From Durusdinium trenchii (Eukaryota > Sar > Dinophyceae > Suessiales > Symbiodiniaceae): 64,000 nt of DNA. A program made the position numbers and the translations under genes. The notes beneath the pieces are model-generated. The model made no database searches, had not been told where the DNA came from, and worked only from the letters and a program-made list of their open reading frames with translations. This document shows positions 35,101-40,483 of this stretch, piece by piece (positions within the stretch are counted from its first letter, which is position 1; every line of letters starts with the position of its first letter). The DNA is taken from NCBI GenBank assembly GCA_963970005.1, contig CAXAMN010001392.1, positions 357,274 to 421,273 on the forward strand. Direction: 5' to 3'.

Positions 35101-38100
35101 ACACTGAATATCACTGGATCTAGACCGTTGCTAATGCATCATCAGGGTCAAAAATGTATAATCCATTTTCTGTTGGGGGTCCGACCCCCCCACCCCCTGG
35201 GGTAGCAGGGATTATACAACCGCTTATTCGTATACGTAAGGAAAGTTGTCTTCCAACAGGCCCTTTCTTTGTTCCATTATTGTTCACTTCCATGTTGGTA
35301 AGTTCCTCTAATCATCATAGAGGTTAAGGGGCCCTACCTTCGTTTTGGTCTGGTGGGACTGGGGTGGGTGCCAGGAGGGTCCAGCCATACCAAACCTGAG
35401 GAGGTACGACTGGAGCCCTAGGCCCTAGGGAAAGGAGATGCAAGTGAGGTTGCCGCCTTCTGGCTCACCCATGCGTGACTACTGCGAAAACGCCTGGTCA
35501 AAGGATGGCAAAGGAACACAGTGCTGAAGCCGAGTGGCAAACCTCAGCTTCAGGGTCACGTACTTACCGCATTTGGTCTAAGACATTCATCCGTTCTCTT
35601 TTTGGAACACAACAGATGCATCCCATGTGCTTTTTCTTATTGGTCTAGACATGGTTTGCGACATGCAACCGGTCTGTTGGTCCATCCAGGACCCGACTTC
35701 AAGTACTGAACATGGAACATGACCCGAACCAAAAAATAGGTATACGACTGTACCGAACCCGAGGTACGAACTGCCTCCATCCATCCCTTCTCTCGAGGCC
35801 CATGCTGCCGCCCGACGAGTATGCACGAAGGCTGACCGAGGCAAGACGGATCATGGTGGAAGGCGCGCGCGCTGGGCGGCGACCGTGGACCCGGCGTGCT
35901 TGGGGGGGGAGGTCCCAACGGAAAGAGAGCCGTTTCAGCTCACTTTGGGCAAGTGTGATGCTTATATTATGTTTATATATATATATATGTGATGTACTCG
36001 GTGTTTACTTTTTGGCCAGAGTCTTGGAGGACTCAAGATCTAGCAAAACTCAGCACTTGGCATCCGTGGAGCAGAATTTTTGTGAGATTGGATCCACCAA
36101 GCTCAGGTCGGTCTGACACGCGGCAAGCAGTGGTGTCTCTCATCGTAGCTCACCCATGTCCTTTCGGGCGTCACCCAGTGGCGCAGTTCTTACAAAATTG
36201 CAAGAGGAATGTATCAATGTGAACGTGCGAACTTGAACAAGACCCAGACACTCCATTTATGGAATATATGCCTACGTTGACCCCCCAAACCACCTCTATG
36301 TAGGCATATATGGCATACATGGAGCGTTTTGGACATGGGAATACATATCACCAGTTTCTGAACTTGATCGCTTCATAAAATTGACATGGAACATCGCCCA
36401 GGCCCATCAATAACAGTCGGTACAGGCATATCACTAATTAACTCATGATCCACTGTGGCACCATGGGACGAACCCCAAAATATATCTTATATCCTTCCTG
36501 TCTCGGGGTGTCCTGGACGAGATCTCTCAATGTGTGGGCGAAACCAGCCAGGTGACCCGTTTCCGGAGGGTGCTGATCGTTGCGTTTGTAAAACTATACT
36601 TCGAAGGATTTTTGGGATTTCGGTTCGGGGCGCCCGCGGCCAGCGGGCCCGTGGTGGCTTCAGCGGTCAGGCTCGGCACGAAGGGCTGCGGGCACGGCCA
36701 ACGAGCTGCATGGGAGCCAGGAGTGGTGTCGTGCTTTTTTCGGTGTGCTTTTTCACCTTTTGGGTTGCATTCTTGAGGTGGATAGGTGGACTGACGGACC
36801 GGCCCGGACTTCTTGATGGTGCACCGCAGAAAAAAGGTACAAAGATCACTGCGACTGAGAAAAGGGAATGGGATCAATTGCGAAGCCCCGAAAGAAAGGA
36901 ATTGTTCCGCCATTCAACTCAGAAAACGCGCCAACGCACGTCACGTGGAATTGCATACAATATTTTATACTATTTTCCATTATTTTCCTTATACGAAGGA
37001 AAGGGGCGAACTCCACCAGTAAGTGTGGTCGGCGTCGGGTAAACCATGGTAAACCAATGTAAACCATGAAGTCATCCCTTAAGCCTTTTGAGATGCTTTA
37101 AGCCTCAAACCTTGAGATGCAATTTATTGGACTCCAACATCATCAGAGGGAGTGGATTTTCTATGGAAAGACCAGAAAACAACCCCATGTTCACAAATGC
37201 CTGCGAGGTGTTAAGACCAACTTTGTCCCGCTCCGCAGGGTGACCCGCTCCACCACCCGCTCCATGTCTCCAGTCCTTTGGAGCGGTCGGTTTGAGTGTG
37301 GTTTGGTGCTGTTGCATGTCTCCAGTCCCATGGAATTGGTTCTTTCACCGTGCCCAACGTCGTGCCAGGATGCGCGAATCTTTGAGGAACGCGAGTTGTC
37401 CTCGCTGCAGCAGCGCATGCGGAAGCTTGGGATTCGGCCGAACGGTGGAATTCCCAGTCCAAGAGAGGTGGACCGGCGTTATCCTTTGGACCGGATTTCA
37501 TGCCATTTCCCAGATTTAGGGATATGTATGGGTGGGTTGAGATTGATTTTTGGGGTGCACACCCAAGTGTAGGAGACTCGAGTCTAGAATATTGTATACT
37601 AAAGGATTATATATACAGTATTACAATTATAGTGTATTTCTTGCACTTTCTTAAGGCAATATAGATTGGACAATAAACAACTTTGAGAGGAACCATGTCG
37701 TTTTTGAGTCTCACTCTGAGCGCTAAGAGTTGGATCTTCAGCTTCCAGTCGGTGGGGTTCACTGAACCAACCTGCGGCGTGGCATGTTGATGCCATTTGC
37801 GGAATGCGTCCGACGGTCGCGAGGCGTGTGGATTCTTTTGAAACGCACCAGTGGCCAAACCCAGGAATTCCCGAGCCCAAACCGCCTACACCTTGCAGCA
37901 GAAGCGAGGCCGGAGCTGAGGGGCTTGGACGGTGGATGCATCAAGCAACAAAGATGTCCTGTATATGCTACATGGATATATGTGATACCTATATGATAAA
38001 ACCAAATCTATGTTTATTTGCCTAAGAGAGGAAGGAAGAGGAAGGGAAGGAAAGGGATTGAAGGGAAGGAAATTGAAGGAAGGAAGGAACGTTAGAATAC

Positions 38101-39240
38101 AAACAACATATATATATATATATATCGAGACAAATAACATAAGGATAATTAGGACAAGAAAGACATACATACAAAAAAAAGACACGTTAAGTACACTGAT
38201 GGAGACGGGCCAAGTGGAACCTCTCAATTGCGACAGTGACGGGTGTGTATGTTTCGGCCTGTTGGCTGGGTGCAGGTGAACGTCGGGATGAGGACCTCTG
38301 CAAGATTTGCTATGACAATGCGACTTGGCGCCATGAAGAGGATCAATGCAACACGAACGGGAGGATGCAATCAGCAACACGTCGGTGGATTGCCCGCCAA
38401 GCGAACCGTGTCTTAGAACCCACGTGGGGGTTGCAGATGTTTTGGGAGTTCGCGGACGACTTCTTGGCTATTGCCCAACGGTTCCTGCTAACCCTATTTT
38501 GCCTTCGCGAACTGTGCGCTAAGGGGTGTGGGGTTCGCAGAAGTAGCAAAGACCAGTCAGTCTGGGCCCAAGGGGTTTGGCCCCTGAATGACCAGATGCA
38601 GGGTCCTCAGACCGCTGGTTTGGGGATCCGCGCGACGACCAGACGTCCGGTGCTGACGGTCGCTTCGATCCCTTGTGCAATCCTCATGAGTGCTGAACAT
38701 GTACTCGGGGAACATGTGTCAATTCTCCCAAAGTGTCAGATCATAGTCAAGGTCGCAAGGTCTAGTTTTGGTTCCATGGAGCGATCGATGGCTAGATGGT
38801 GTCAACGGAGGGAGGGCTCAAGACCCATGAAAAAAGGGGAGCGGTCCGGTGCCGTACGGGCGGTTGATCATCACGGGTATGGACTTATAGTATTGACCCG
38901 CTTGAGTGTGAATGGTCCCTAAGTAGAACCATGCTTTGAGCTTGAAGTGGAATCTGCAGCCTCTCAAGGCCTGTTACTGTTTAAGGTCCATGCCTTTGTC
39001 CTTTCGGGAAAGAACCCGCAAGCAAGGCCAGGAACCGCAAGACCTATAGCAGACTCAGGTCGAACCAGTCCTCATCGATCCATGATTCCGGTGTGCCGAG
39101 GACATTGATGTGGTGCTCTACCCCTGTGGTCACTTCATGCTTTGCCGCTGGTGCGCCCAGATGGTGTCGGATTGCCCGGTGTGCCGCTTGGTGATCACCG
39201 ACGTGATCCGGACCTACAAGGCACGGAGGACGGCTGATGA
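16164..39240 (+). CDS. SAM-FHA-(FHA)-RING gene, putative E3 ubiquitin ligase (exon chain, internal gaps)
   Basis: Short plus-strand exons splice in phase into a SAM domain (16164-17190) and an FHA domain (17480-19656). On the same strand a second FHA-like piece (31332-31493) and a RING finger (38276-39240) follow. FHA plus RING is the layout of CHFR/RNF8-type ubiquitin ligases, which bind phosphothreonine proteins and ubiquitinate targets. The N-terminal SAM would add self-association. Donors are GT, GC and GA. The introns contain an 8.4-kb antisense Copia element, several MITEs and a helicase-associated-domain fragment. The link from the FHA exons to the RING over about 19 kb is inference; two genes are possible. 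The start codon and several FHA exons were not found. Confidence 0.5.
17480..19656 (+). CDS. FHA domain exons
   Basis: The first exon (17480-17562) joins in phase to the SAM exons and reads LDATLALHAIEGPVAGQIFF VG in two parts, the first FHA strands. A later exon (about 19160-19370) reads RYLLQDVGSTTGTFLM, the conserved FHA loop (usually G-S-T-N-G-T), then LPLEDQMII. It ends at a GA donor (CA|GATTC) and joins 19581-19656, which reads LGTTEITAHIDGTRCTLLVT and EGPDK before AAG|GC. The middle FHA exons, with the G-R and S-x-x-H motifs, were not located between 17.6 and 19.1 kb. FHA domains bind phosphothreonine peptides. Repetition of the EGPxxG start suggests that a second FHA follows. Confidence 0.7.
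18148..18240. repeat. AT microsatellite cluster
   Basis: Alternating TA/CATA tracts with a local inverted arrangement lie in an intron. No function is inferred. Confidence 0.7.
18494..18579. repeat. MITE-like hairpin, TACCAGCACC ends (copy 2)
   Basis: TACCAGCACCACCCAATGGG at the left and TTTTGGGTGGTGCTGGTA at the right are near-perfect inverse sequences. Confidence 0.75.
18904..19016. repeat. MITE-like hairpin, CCAGACACGACCC family (copy 1)
   Basis: 27-bp ends at 18904-18930 and 18990-19016 are inverse copies with one mismatch (CCAGACACGACCCGTTTGGG against CCAAACACGACCCGTTTGGG). It sits in an intron of the SAM-FHA-RING model. Confidence 0.85.
19037..19135. repeat. MITE-like repeat, ACCAGCAGTCACA ends
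   Basis: Starts ACCAGCAGTCACA and ends GTGACTCCTGGT. The interior GTGCTTAATGGAGGTTAGGG is shared with 28945-29034 in the same orientation. Confidence 0.7.
19803..19889. repeat. MITE-like hairpin, TACCAGCACC ends (copy 3)
   Basis: CCCAGCACCCGAC at the left and GGAGGGTGCTGGTA at the right. The interior GGCTTTTGCTGGCTTAAAAA is shared with copy 1. The Copia element begins about 30 bp downstream. Confidence 0.7.
19918..20052 (-). repeat. 3' LTR of the Copia element
   Basis: 135 bp, 134/135 identical to 28225-28359. A weak purine tract on the coding strand (AGGAGCGA, 20053-20060) abuts it and may prime plus-strand synthesis. Confidence 0.95.
20059..21534 (-). CDS. Copia RT-RNase H, second open frame
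   Basis: 491 codons continue the RT after the frame break. It reads LGYEQSQADPCLFFLFEE, then the catalytic GVATDDLLHGG (the Y-x-D-D box with A-T in place of Y-V), then the connection and RNase H, with SASDASWGN, AEAQAMVQGVGA, TVTDSRSLFDNL and ISDSLTKKGPS as its D-E-D-D sites. It ends 6 bases from the 3' LTR. The first Met is only the start of the open frame; the natural product would be made by reading through from 21576-28181. Confidence 0.9.
   Translation of the reverse strand: MNLGYEQSQADPCLFFLFEESEYPARDGNQERKLMGIIGVATDDLLHGGGEEHWEKMKWIQQHYKLGKFAKGDGRFVGKEIKCLPDGYIKVHQNMYVKEKIKTMDITKERKTQKYNLCTDQEVSALRALLGSLAWLAKETRPDLMGRVCILQQCMPKPYVRDMIEANALAQEAIQEVDAGIIIAPIPAKDLQIGSASDASWGNTPCKELEEKSRDFWEERGDLWIRHHVQPRHLLFHPGADPNGPQLHDLEAERATWVDGELFEDTWNRRQDFRKHGEAEWKGHTVFMKKRGKKNKIEIHEKFLQVGRTHSQGGHIIYAYDKALEVEQSPQPISILSWKSYKLKRCTVNTLAAEAQAMVQGVGASYWMRFLWSEIKGLRMDLLNWQEQISKTPFITVTDSRSLFDNLSKSKNVAAHIEDKRTAIDLTILKNDMMATKGQVRWVPGEIMISDSLTKKGPSTFLRKTMRNACWTLFEFGAKELQKWTFLVNKI
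21576..28181 (-). CDS. Copia Gag-Pro-(MTase-like)-IN-RT polyprotein, first open frame
   Basis: 2,201 codons are open without a stop. In order: Gag (residues 1-400) with CAICKKIGHWHREC (CX2CX4HX4C) near 395; aspartic protease with IDTGCQRMAVG near 619; a spacer that overlaps a second frame (see 25037-25774); a methyltransferase-like domain near 1119-1335 (VEIFNPKRFAP, ISPPCTLFS, LLEQPLTSRAW, DQCQYGL, KRTGWVTN); integrase with HEGLGH...CATC zinc site near 1417 and DDE residues in GVDTIW, FTDLGKEF and ITERAG (about 1475, 1534, 1569); RT start near 2030 (KAKARHVMKGF, YLDFTQAFHSGD). The frame ends prematurely after RLKK at the T9/A9 run, and the rest of RT continues in 20059-21534. Confidence 0.92.
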   Translation of the reverse strand: MANVGTPPVPRSDGSDGVEGEPAVAGSARSRVRGQEFSPAGAGMSDEFDSDEFREFVQERRRRARERDRGRGRGEEDDEWKGGGSSAKPPEWDGDSTPFQDWLIKARLWLATTKVRKTSQGPLILQGLSGVAFHTFKHWAKDMEWLRDEQGGHRLLAAMDQPENFGEDKEEDLLSSLAKVTYHIRRDRTEGHRVFFNRWEEAMRRVATHQVVLPDAYKGFLLINALNLGDQDIKNMNFTRGSIATKDVKEWLRKHETKLMAKEVGIEVMKNKSKATAGSSSTTSVHHLNAEENLDYHDEDEILEAVLEELNDEEDGDPGEDGNDAEEEVLDEHEVKEILNTMYQKRTFSQSLKLKKAKELARGFGGWKGSGKDKGKGGKGKMIDHLKQNSRCAICKKIGHWHRECPEGKGRGKNNVKETYYMEAMPKDPTAEAYFCGHLEVLPEAEETDMKDFNDEKLFLLTGPDEREEREIYGEQYRHLVENYDGPEGWPESSDVEKDAVTTSLMPPSVAKPSTSSSPAEPEGGSQDDLFEVVTSSHDVAGDMNMSQSRYKVQCAAIGGDIGEVSHEVLFVRGDSDLRGRATENHDKPSDHRRTLSHRRRTSSTSNHEGTNHDDGCATIDTGCQRMAVGEETLYRLARQLPQNLGVGRIPQEHRFRSVNGTTSTSHLASIPTSLGTKGSVLRPAIFQEGESKKAPFLISLPFLLHCRSVLYLDPQKGLRLFLRRFGFGVDCHLGPTGALRVPLNQFTKDQTDRLHQLHEQLRNDSAEFEVLKIGNDAPHGSGCEPKSPSTESSSVIPTDDCHEAQPHRGKQVRQHLGKTSGSHAFCDSPPDRIGLVADGGENLHGNDGRHRCRGDRHGGSRVGADQASWVEQGLQSLAESTPPGTEQDDLRSRQIDFPGQPNTTNSLRREESLQLSSNICDAKHATRTDDKGSTTEGISTGNPEEDEQEGARGVGGDRHGEMQAYSYIQARNQCLCHGGEVSSVRQDSEIGEEIGIRGNIHQEGDRIPIDGTRRRSAEGPDRVRGVPRVPEVEEGERKTTNWRKQEMMSLGPWRELGEKNRKAMEASLKMAENYIMEIMTLLREDEPLCAVEKNLERIKSNTRVHQHYARMIKGSPKTVVEIFNPKRFAPQCHRSGLIASAAFDLELGDELLDPRERDRVKRFIQELKPGLTVISPPCTLFSIMQNMNVMKKDFRRRLREARILLNFACEIITQIMEYGGAFLLEQPLTSRAWTERALQKILQHEDSILSTCDQCQYGLHDANGEPMQKRTGWVTNRQEIADQLKKRCDGAHQHVPVLGQCHGESRARQAQRYPEGLVQAILRGYARSIKEDEKADNLEIRWLGTHDCRELEDREINWQRKWAWFTHVMEHEVHALPEEGEEKQEENESQREKTYLPRERPFTTEQLVRRAHEGLGHPGNDRLARILKNTNASKKAIDYAKNLVCATCQQHQLVRPPRAAAPPKELPPNHTIGVDTIWLPTPGKKRRMALNIVCWSTRFQMVIPLRSHTAPDTRRAYLEWVRFMGVPQRLFTDLGKEFCSAFQDGAELDDTIVEPSALEMPTQRSITERAGKTFKEILIKTMETYATQTESEWRDLIDIVNMTVNRLSNRSGFSPAQRLLGYTPKMPGGLQFLTNEEQKERNWATRGDLQLQRSQTMRLAAAKAFHEVECQQALTNSLHAGRRDVPEYEVGQTVYFWRRAPGDKASKDSTSYWRGPAKVVLTSPPGAIWINFRRHIVKAAPEQLRHASEDEHHSLSSWMEGLSNLRHIMSEEPKAGYIDLTKEYKSEELDQELENEMPFEDEGMKKPRYKIEGKTPIKEVEARPEEDEWMWNEQKGILLRFHVNLRKALFKPTDVEDCPVDYNKLNNVRRTTMYFEDGQSKEIVDDWRSEEQVQEKAWKGRTEFYLDSIPFPWDVEPPMKEQPTPGGMDTTPTEDQRHRDRELEEEPESKINKRQGEDDHEQRQEKKARHEDENERNRGQVRRMEEESDEAEESGNNKRQRIDWVEVMYQTLVPEIRKQKGSHEIKLKDLLCAAREKFLKAIHKEVNNNISTGAYEIISPEESEEIRRAGHNILQSRYVLVEKRIEPDEVEAIQNEELLLREDEHGGFKAKARHVMKGFSEPDSEWLDAATPQVAPETVLLVLQAICSRKWEPGYLDFTQAFHSGDEISRLLYAELPPEGLPGVQSRQLPRLKKNTATDC
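25037..25774 (-). CDS. Alternative-frame ORF inside the Copia polyprotein
   Basis: 245 codons from ATG (25774) to TGA (25037-25039) lie in a different frame from the polyprotein, which is also open throughout. The product looks like real protein: a hydrophobic helix RLVARMLFVILRLTELALSL near residues 17-37, an acidic stretch, a Cys/His site CKHTRTSKRGTNAFVTVEKC followed by LQCGK (CX2H...CX2C) near 161-187, and a charged C-terminus. In the same stretch the polyprotein frame gives Arg/Gly/Ser-rich, shadow-like sequence. The stop overlaps a Met codon of the main frame as ATGA. I recall similar Cys/His modules between protease and integrase in related elements. Confidence 0.6.
   Translation of the reverse strand: MKRSRIEENKYDSIWARLVARMLFVILRLTELALSLMGERIYMGTMDDTDVEVTDMEDQGWEQIKPHGWNKAFSLWPRALRPGQSRTISEADRSISPVSQTPPTASEEKSPSSYRATSVTPSTPPELMTKAPLPKAFPQEIQKKTNKKEPEELEEIDMEKCKHTRTSKRGTNAFVTVEKCLQCGKTLKSERKSESEVTSIKKEIESPSMEPGEDQQKDQTEFAEFLEYQKWKKEKEKQRTGGNKK
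28213..28223 (-). promoter_or_regulatory. Primer-binding site of the Copia element
   Basis: One base inside the 5' LTR the coding strand reads TGGTAGCGGAG, complementary to a tRNA 3' end CUCCGCUACCA. This is close to the 3' end of initiator tRNA-Met, the usual primer for Copia elements. Confidence 0.7.
28225..28359 (-). repeat. 5' LTR of the Copia element
   Basis: 135 bp, TG...CA ends, 134/135 identical to the copy at 19918. This is a very short LTR for an 8.4-kb element. Confidence 0.95.
28365..28944. other. No gene recognised
   Basis: Intron-like spacer right of the Copia element, with a short CT run (28878-28888). Nothing else is supported. Confidence 0.4.
28945..29034. repeat. MITE-like repeat, ACCAGCAATCACA ends
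   Basis: Same family and orientation as 19037-19135, with the shared core GTGCTTAATGGAGGTTAGGG. The two copies lie on opposite sides of the Copia element but are not its target duplication. Confidence 0.7.
29040..31320. other. Intron-like stretch, GC-rich exon-like segment at 29.2-29.6 kb
   Basis: A plus-strand fragment reading MWKAFPIGHSEA at about 29250-29290 could be the first strand of a second FHA domain, because FHA repeats start with x-F-x-I-G. The phase does not resolve, so it is not called. 29.38-29.6 kb is GC-rich with no domain. Confidence 0.25.
30404..30515. repeat. MITE-like hairpin, TACACTCTCC / GGGAGTGTAA ends (copy 1)
   Basis: TACACTCTCCGAAACAATCA and TGATTGTTTCAGGGAGTGTA are inverse arms of about 33 bp. 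The loop sequences TGGATGGCATGGCCCC and AAACAGGTGG recur at 57043-57170. Confidence 0.75.
31332..31493 (+). CDS. FHA-like exon (second FHA, C-terminal part)
   Basis: A strong acceptor (CCATTTGTTTCAG) is followed by a frame reading SKRYLLRIGDLFKVGSTLFH and APCLTDHHLTFGG, then TGGAG|GTG. L-x-x-G-D-x-F-x-V-G-S-T is the last strand pair of FHA domains. It lies on the strand and in the order expected between the first FHA (19.6 kb) and the RING (38.3 kb). A donor at AAG|GTGGGC inside it is an alternative end. Confidence 0.4.
32752..33009 (+). CDS. Acidic exon-like stretch after a strong acceptor
   Basis: CTTCTTTTCATCCAG precedes a frame reading MPPSDSQEPEEDGVALGVEE, then Ser/Arg-rich sequence. 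It could be a linker exon of the SAM-FHA-RING gene. No domain is visible, and the downstream boundary is only the stop at 33007. Confidence 0.3.
   Translation, partial: PPSDSQEPEEDGVALGVEEHRLEHTHFPASPRSDSELSRSERRRGTAEVDETLGMEELGKSMAIPKEVAPNKTGPLVFGEEDRTG
34170..34304. repeat. MITE-like hairpin, CCAGACACGACCC family (copy 2)
   Basis: Begins CAATCTATCCCCAGACACGA and ends TGTTTGGGATTG. The centre holds GGGGTGGTTTTGGGGGT and GGCATATATGGC, as in other copies. Confidence 0.75.
34405..34670 (+). pseudogene. Helicase-associated (HA) domain fragment with an in-frame stop
   Basis: After GTTTCCAG the plus strand reads VEWERGFSKLTEYKSEHGDA and RVPTRFKTFDGFPLGQ, then TAG, then IKTQGKKKKCQDRVNRLNSL and D. 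This matches the HA domain (PF03457) consensus W-x-x-x-F-x-x-L-x-x-Y-x-x-x-x-G-x-x-x-V-P, ending in L-G-x-W. The stop at 34558-34560 replaces the conserved Trp, a TGG to TAG change, with the frame intact afterwards. It is probably a dead fragment lying in an intron of the larger gene. Confidence 0.6.
34691..34806. repeat. Two copies of a GC-rich palindromic hairpin
   Basis: GCTTACGCCCCGGGGGCGTA (34693) and GCTTACGCCCCGCGGGCGTA (34778) are near-perfect palindromes. Each is followed by AGCAACGCG, and the two are 85 bp apart in the same orientation. Confidence 0.75.
35346..35422. repeat. GTGGGACTG-GGTGGGTGCCAG repeat (copy 1)
   Basis: Shares GGTGGGTGCCAGGAGGGTCC and GAGGAGGTACGACTGGAGCC with 39961-40023, and more weakly with 39279-39348. 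Confidence 0.75.
35803..35935 (+). CDS. Exon-like stretch, unknown
   Basis: The plus strand reads LPPDEYARRLTEARRIMVEG then ARAGRRPW. It is helical, with no domain. It lies between the second FHA piece and the RING and may be part of the same gene. Confidence 0.25.
36243..36334. repeat. MITE-like hairpin, CCAGACAC family (copy 3)
   Basis: CCCAGACACTCCATTTATGG and GGCATACATGGAGCGTTTTGG form the ends. The centre has ATGCCTACGTTGACCCCCCA and its partial inverse TGTAGGCATATATGGC. Confidence 0.7.
36340..38275. other. Intron-like spacer
   Basis: It contains a purine-rich GGAAGGAA/GAAGGGAA tract (38027-38090), an AT microsatellite (38108-38125) and one helical frame at about 37370-37450 (IFEERELSSLQQRMRKLGIR) that could be an exon. 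Nothing is firm. Confidence 0.35.
38276..39240 (+). CDS. RING finger exons (C3HC4)
   Basis: Exon 38276-38319 follows GGGTGCAG and reads ERRDEDLCKICYDN, giving the first C-x2-C pair. A GC donor (AAT|GCG) is the best fit. The next exon starts after GTGCCGAG at 39101 and reads DIDVVLYPCGHFMLCRWCAQ and DCPVCRLVITDVIRTYKA, giving C-x-H, C-x2-C and C-x2-C. Spliced, these make a complete C3HC4 RING, which binds two zinc ions and recruits an E2 ubiquitin-conjugating enzyme. CGHFMLCxxCA is typical of RNF8/MAPL-like RINGs. The frame stays open to 39529 through a repeat, so the true stop is uncertain. Confidence 0.8.
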
Positions 39241-39278
39241 CGGCCATAGGGCTCCTGGCCCACCTCCGTTTCGAAGAT

Positions 39279-39348
39279 GGGACAGGGTGGGTGCCAGGGG
39301 GGGTCGAATACCACCGAACCTGAGGAGATGGGACAGGAGCCCTAGGGT
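39279..39348. repeat. GGTGGGTGCCAG repeat (copy 2)
   Basis: GGGTGGGTGCCAGGGGGGGT...CCTGAGGAGATGGGACAGGA matches 35346-35422 with substitutions. Confidence 0.6.
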
Positions 39349-39833
39349 ATACATAGGGCGAGGTGCATTGGAAGAGTTGCAGTCGACCAACAGGGCCAAA
39401 GTTCAGTCCAAAGTCAGTCCTTTGGATATTTTTGGGGCAACCTTGTGTTCATTGGTTCCTGCTAGGGGGGGTTTGTTTCCAGGAGTCTCCTGTATAATTA
39501 GGGGACATCGCATCATCACAGACACATGATCACTCACTCAATCTCCACGAGGACTTCACGAGGCGGACGAAGATCGCTCCCTTCTTCGTCCAGTTCCGTC
39601 CGGCCACAGCGATACAGAGGTCCCCGGTGCCTCCACCTCCACGTTTAGCCCCCCCACTTTAATGCATCAAAAACGGCATGTCCGTAGAAGTTCCATTAGG
39701 CTCCACCCCCTAACTATAGGAGGCGTTTGGTTTCAATTGCCTCTCTTCGTGTCCCGGCTCTCGCCAGGCGTAACGCGCCGTTCGCGAGTGCTGGGCCGTG
39801 CCACAGCGGAAAAAGGGGGCGCCGTCGTGGGAC

Positions 39834-39915
39834 CGTGGGTCGACCGATGGGACTGAGGTGTTTTCGCCGAACCTCCGGCTCATGCCATCTCCAGTCCCAT
39901 GGAGCGTTTGGGTTA
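39834..39915. repeat. Possible degenerate CCAGACAC-family hairpin
   Basis: CCAGTCCCATGGAGCGTTTGGG at the right resembles the right arm of that family. The left arm (GTCGACCGATGGGACTG) is weaker. Confidence 0.4.
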
Positions 39916-39960
39916 GTAAGGAGGACCTCCCCTAAGGGTCCAAGTGCCTTCTAAGAAGGT

Positions 39961-40023
39961 GGGACTGAGGTGGGTGCCAGGAGGGTCCAAATACCTTCTG
40001 AGGAGGTACGACTGGAGCCCTAC
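39961..40023. repeat. GGTGGGTGCCAG repeat (copy 3)
   Basis: GTGGGACTGAGGTGGGTGCC...GAGGAGGTACGACTGGAGCC is nearly identical to copy 1. Confidence 0.75.
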
Positions 40024-40376
40024 TCCTCAGAACACTCGGCGCAGTGGAGAAACTCAGTGTCCCGTGGCACGCAGTCGCTGTGACACGCGTCCCGTGGCTG
40101 TCAACTCACTCGATCGGGGGTAGGGCGCGATCGCCGCGCGGGGAGGGGGGCGGATCACGGAGGTTGAAGTGATGGCTTTCGGTTTTGGGGACAAAGCCTG
40201 TAGTGACGAGAGGCTATGACCTCAATTTGGGCTGTGAGCGGGAAAAGAGAAGGTTTCCTGGACAAAGCTAAAAGGCTTAAATAGGCTTATATAATATATA
40301 TTATAAACATGTTTCAGGTCTGGCAGGCTTGGGTGAACATGTATTCATTACTGCCATAGGTTTGAACCAACGAATG

Positions 40377-40388
40377 TTTTGGCTCAAG
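40377..40388 (+). promoter_or_regulatory. Possible relic of the dinoflagellate spliced leader
   Basis: TTTTGGCTCAAG equals the last 12 bases of the 22-base dinoflagellate spliced leader (ending CCATTTTGGCTCAAG). It lies in sense orientation 96 bases before the ORF start at 40484. The upstream 10 bases do not match. In these genomes such relics mark reintegrated cDNA of trans-spliced mRNA. Confidence 0.5.
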
Positions 40389-40483
40389 TGACTTGGCCAA
40401 AATAGCGTTTGTTCTCTCTTTTTGAGGGCGGAACCCTTGGAGAGACAGTTCTTTTTTTGTGCAGGGAGGGACCCTGTTTTCCC

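Noticed and set aside
34674..35114. Hydrophobic minus-strand frame (FCIIFCIAWVVFLIFWRHLF)
   Set aside because: It runs across the GC palindromes, has no splice or family support, and looks like a chance open frame.
38323..38922. Continuation of the frame after CKICYDN to a 228-codon ORF
   Set aside because: The RING is completed only by splicing to 39101; the intervening sequence has no domain and reads as intron.
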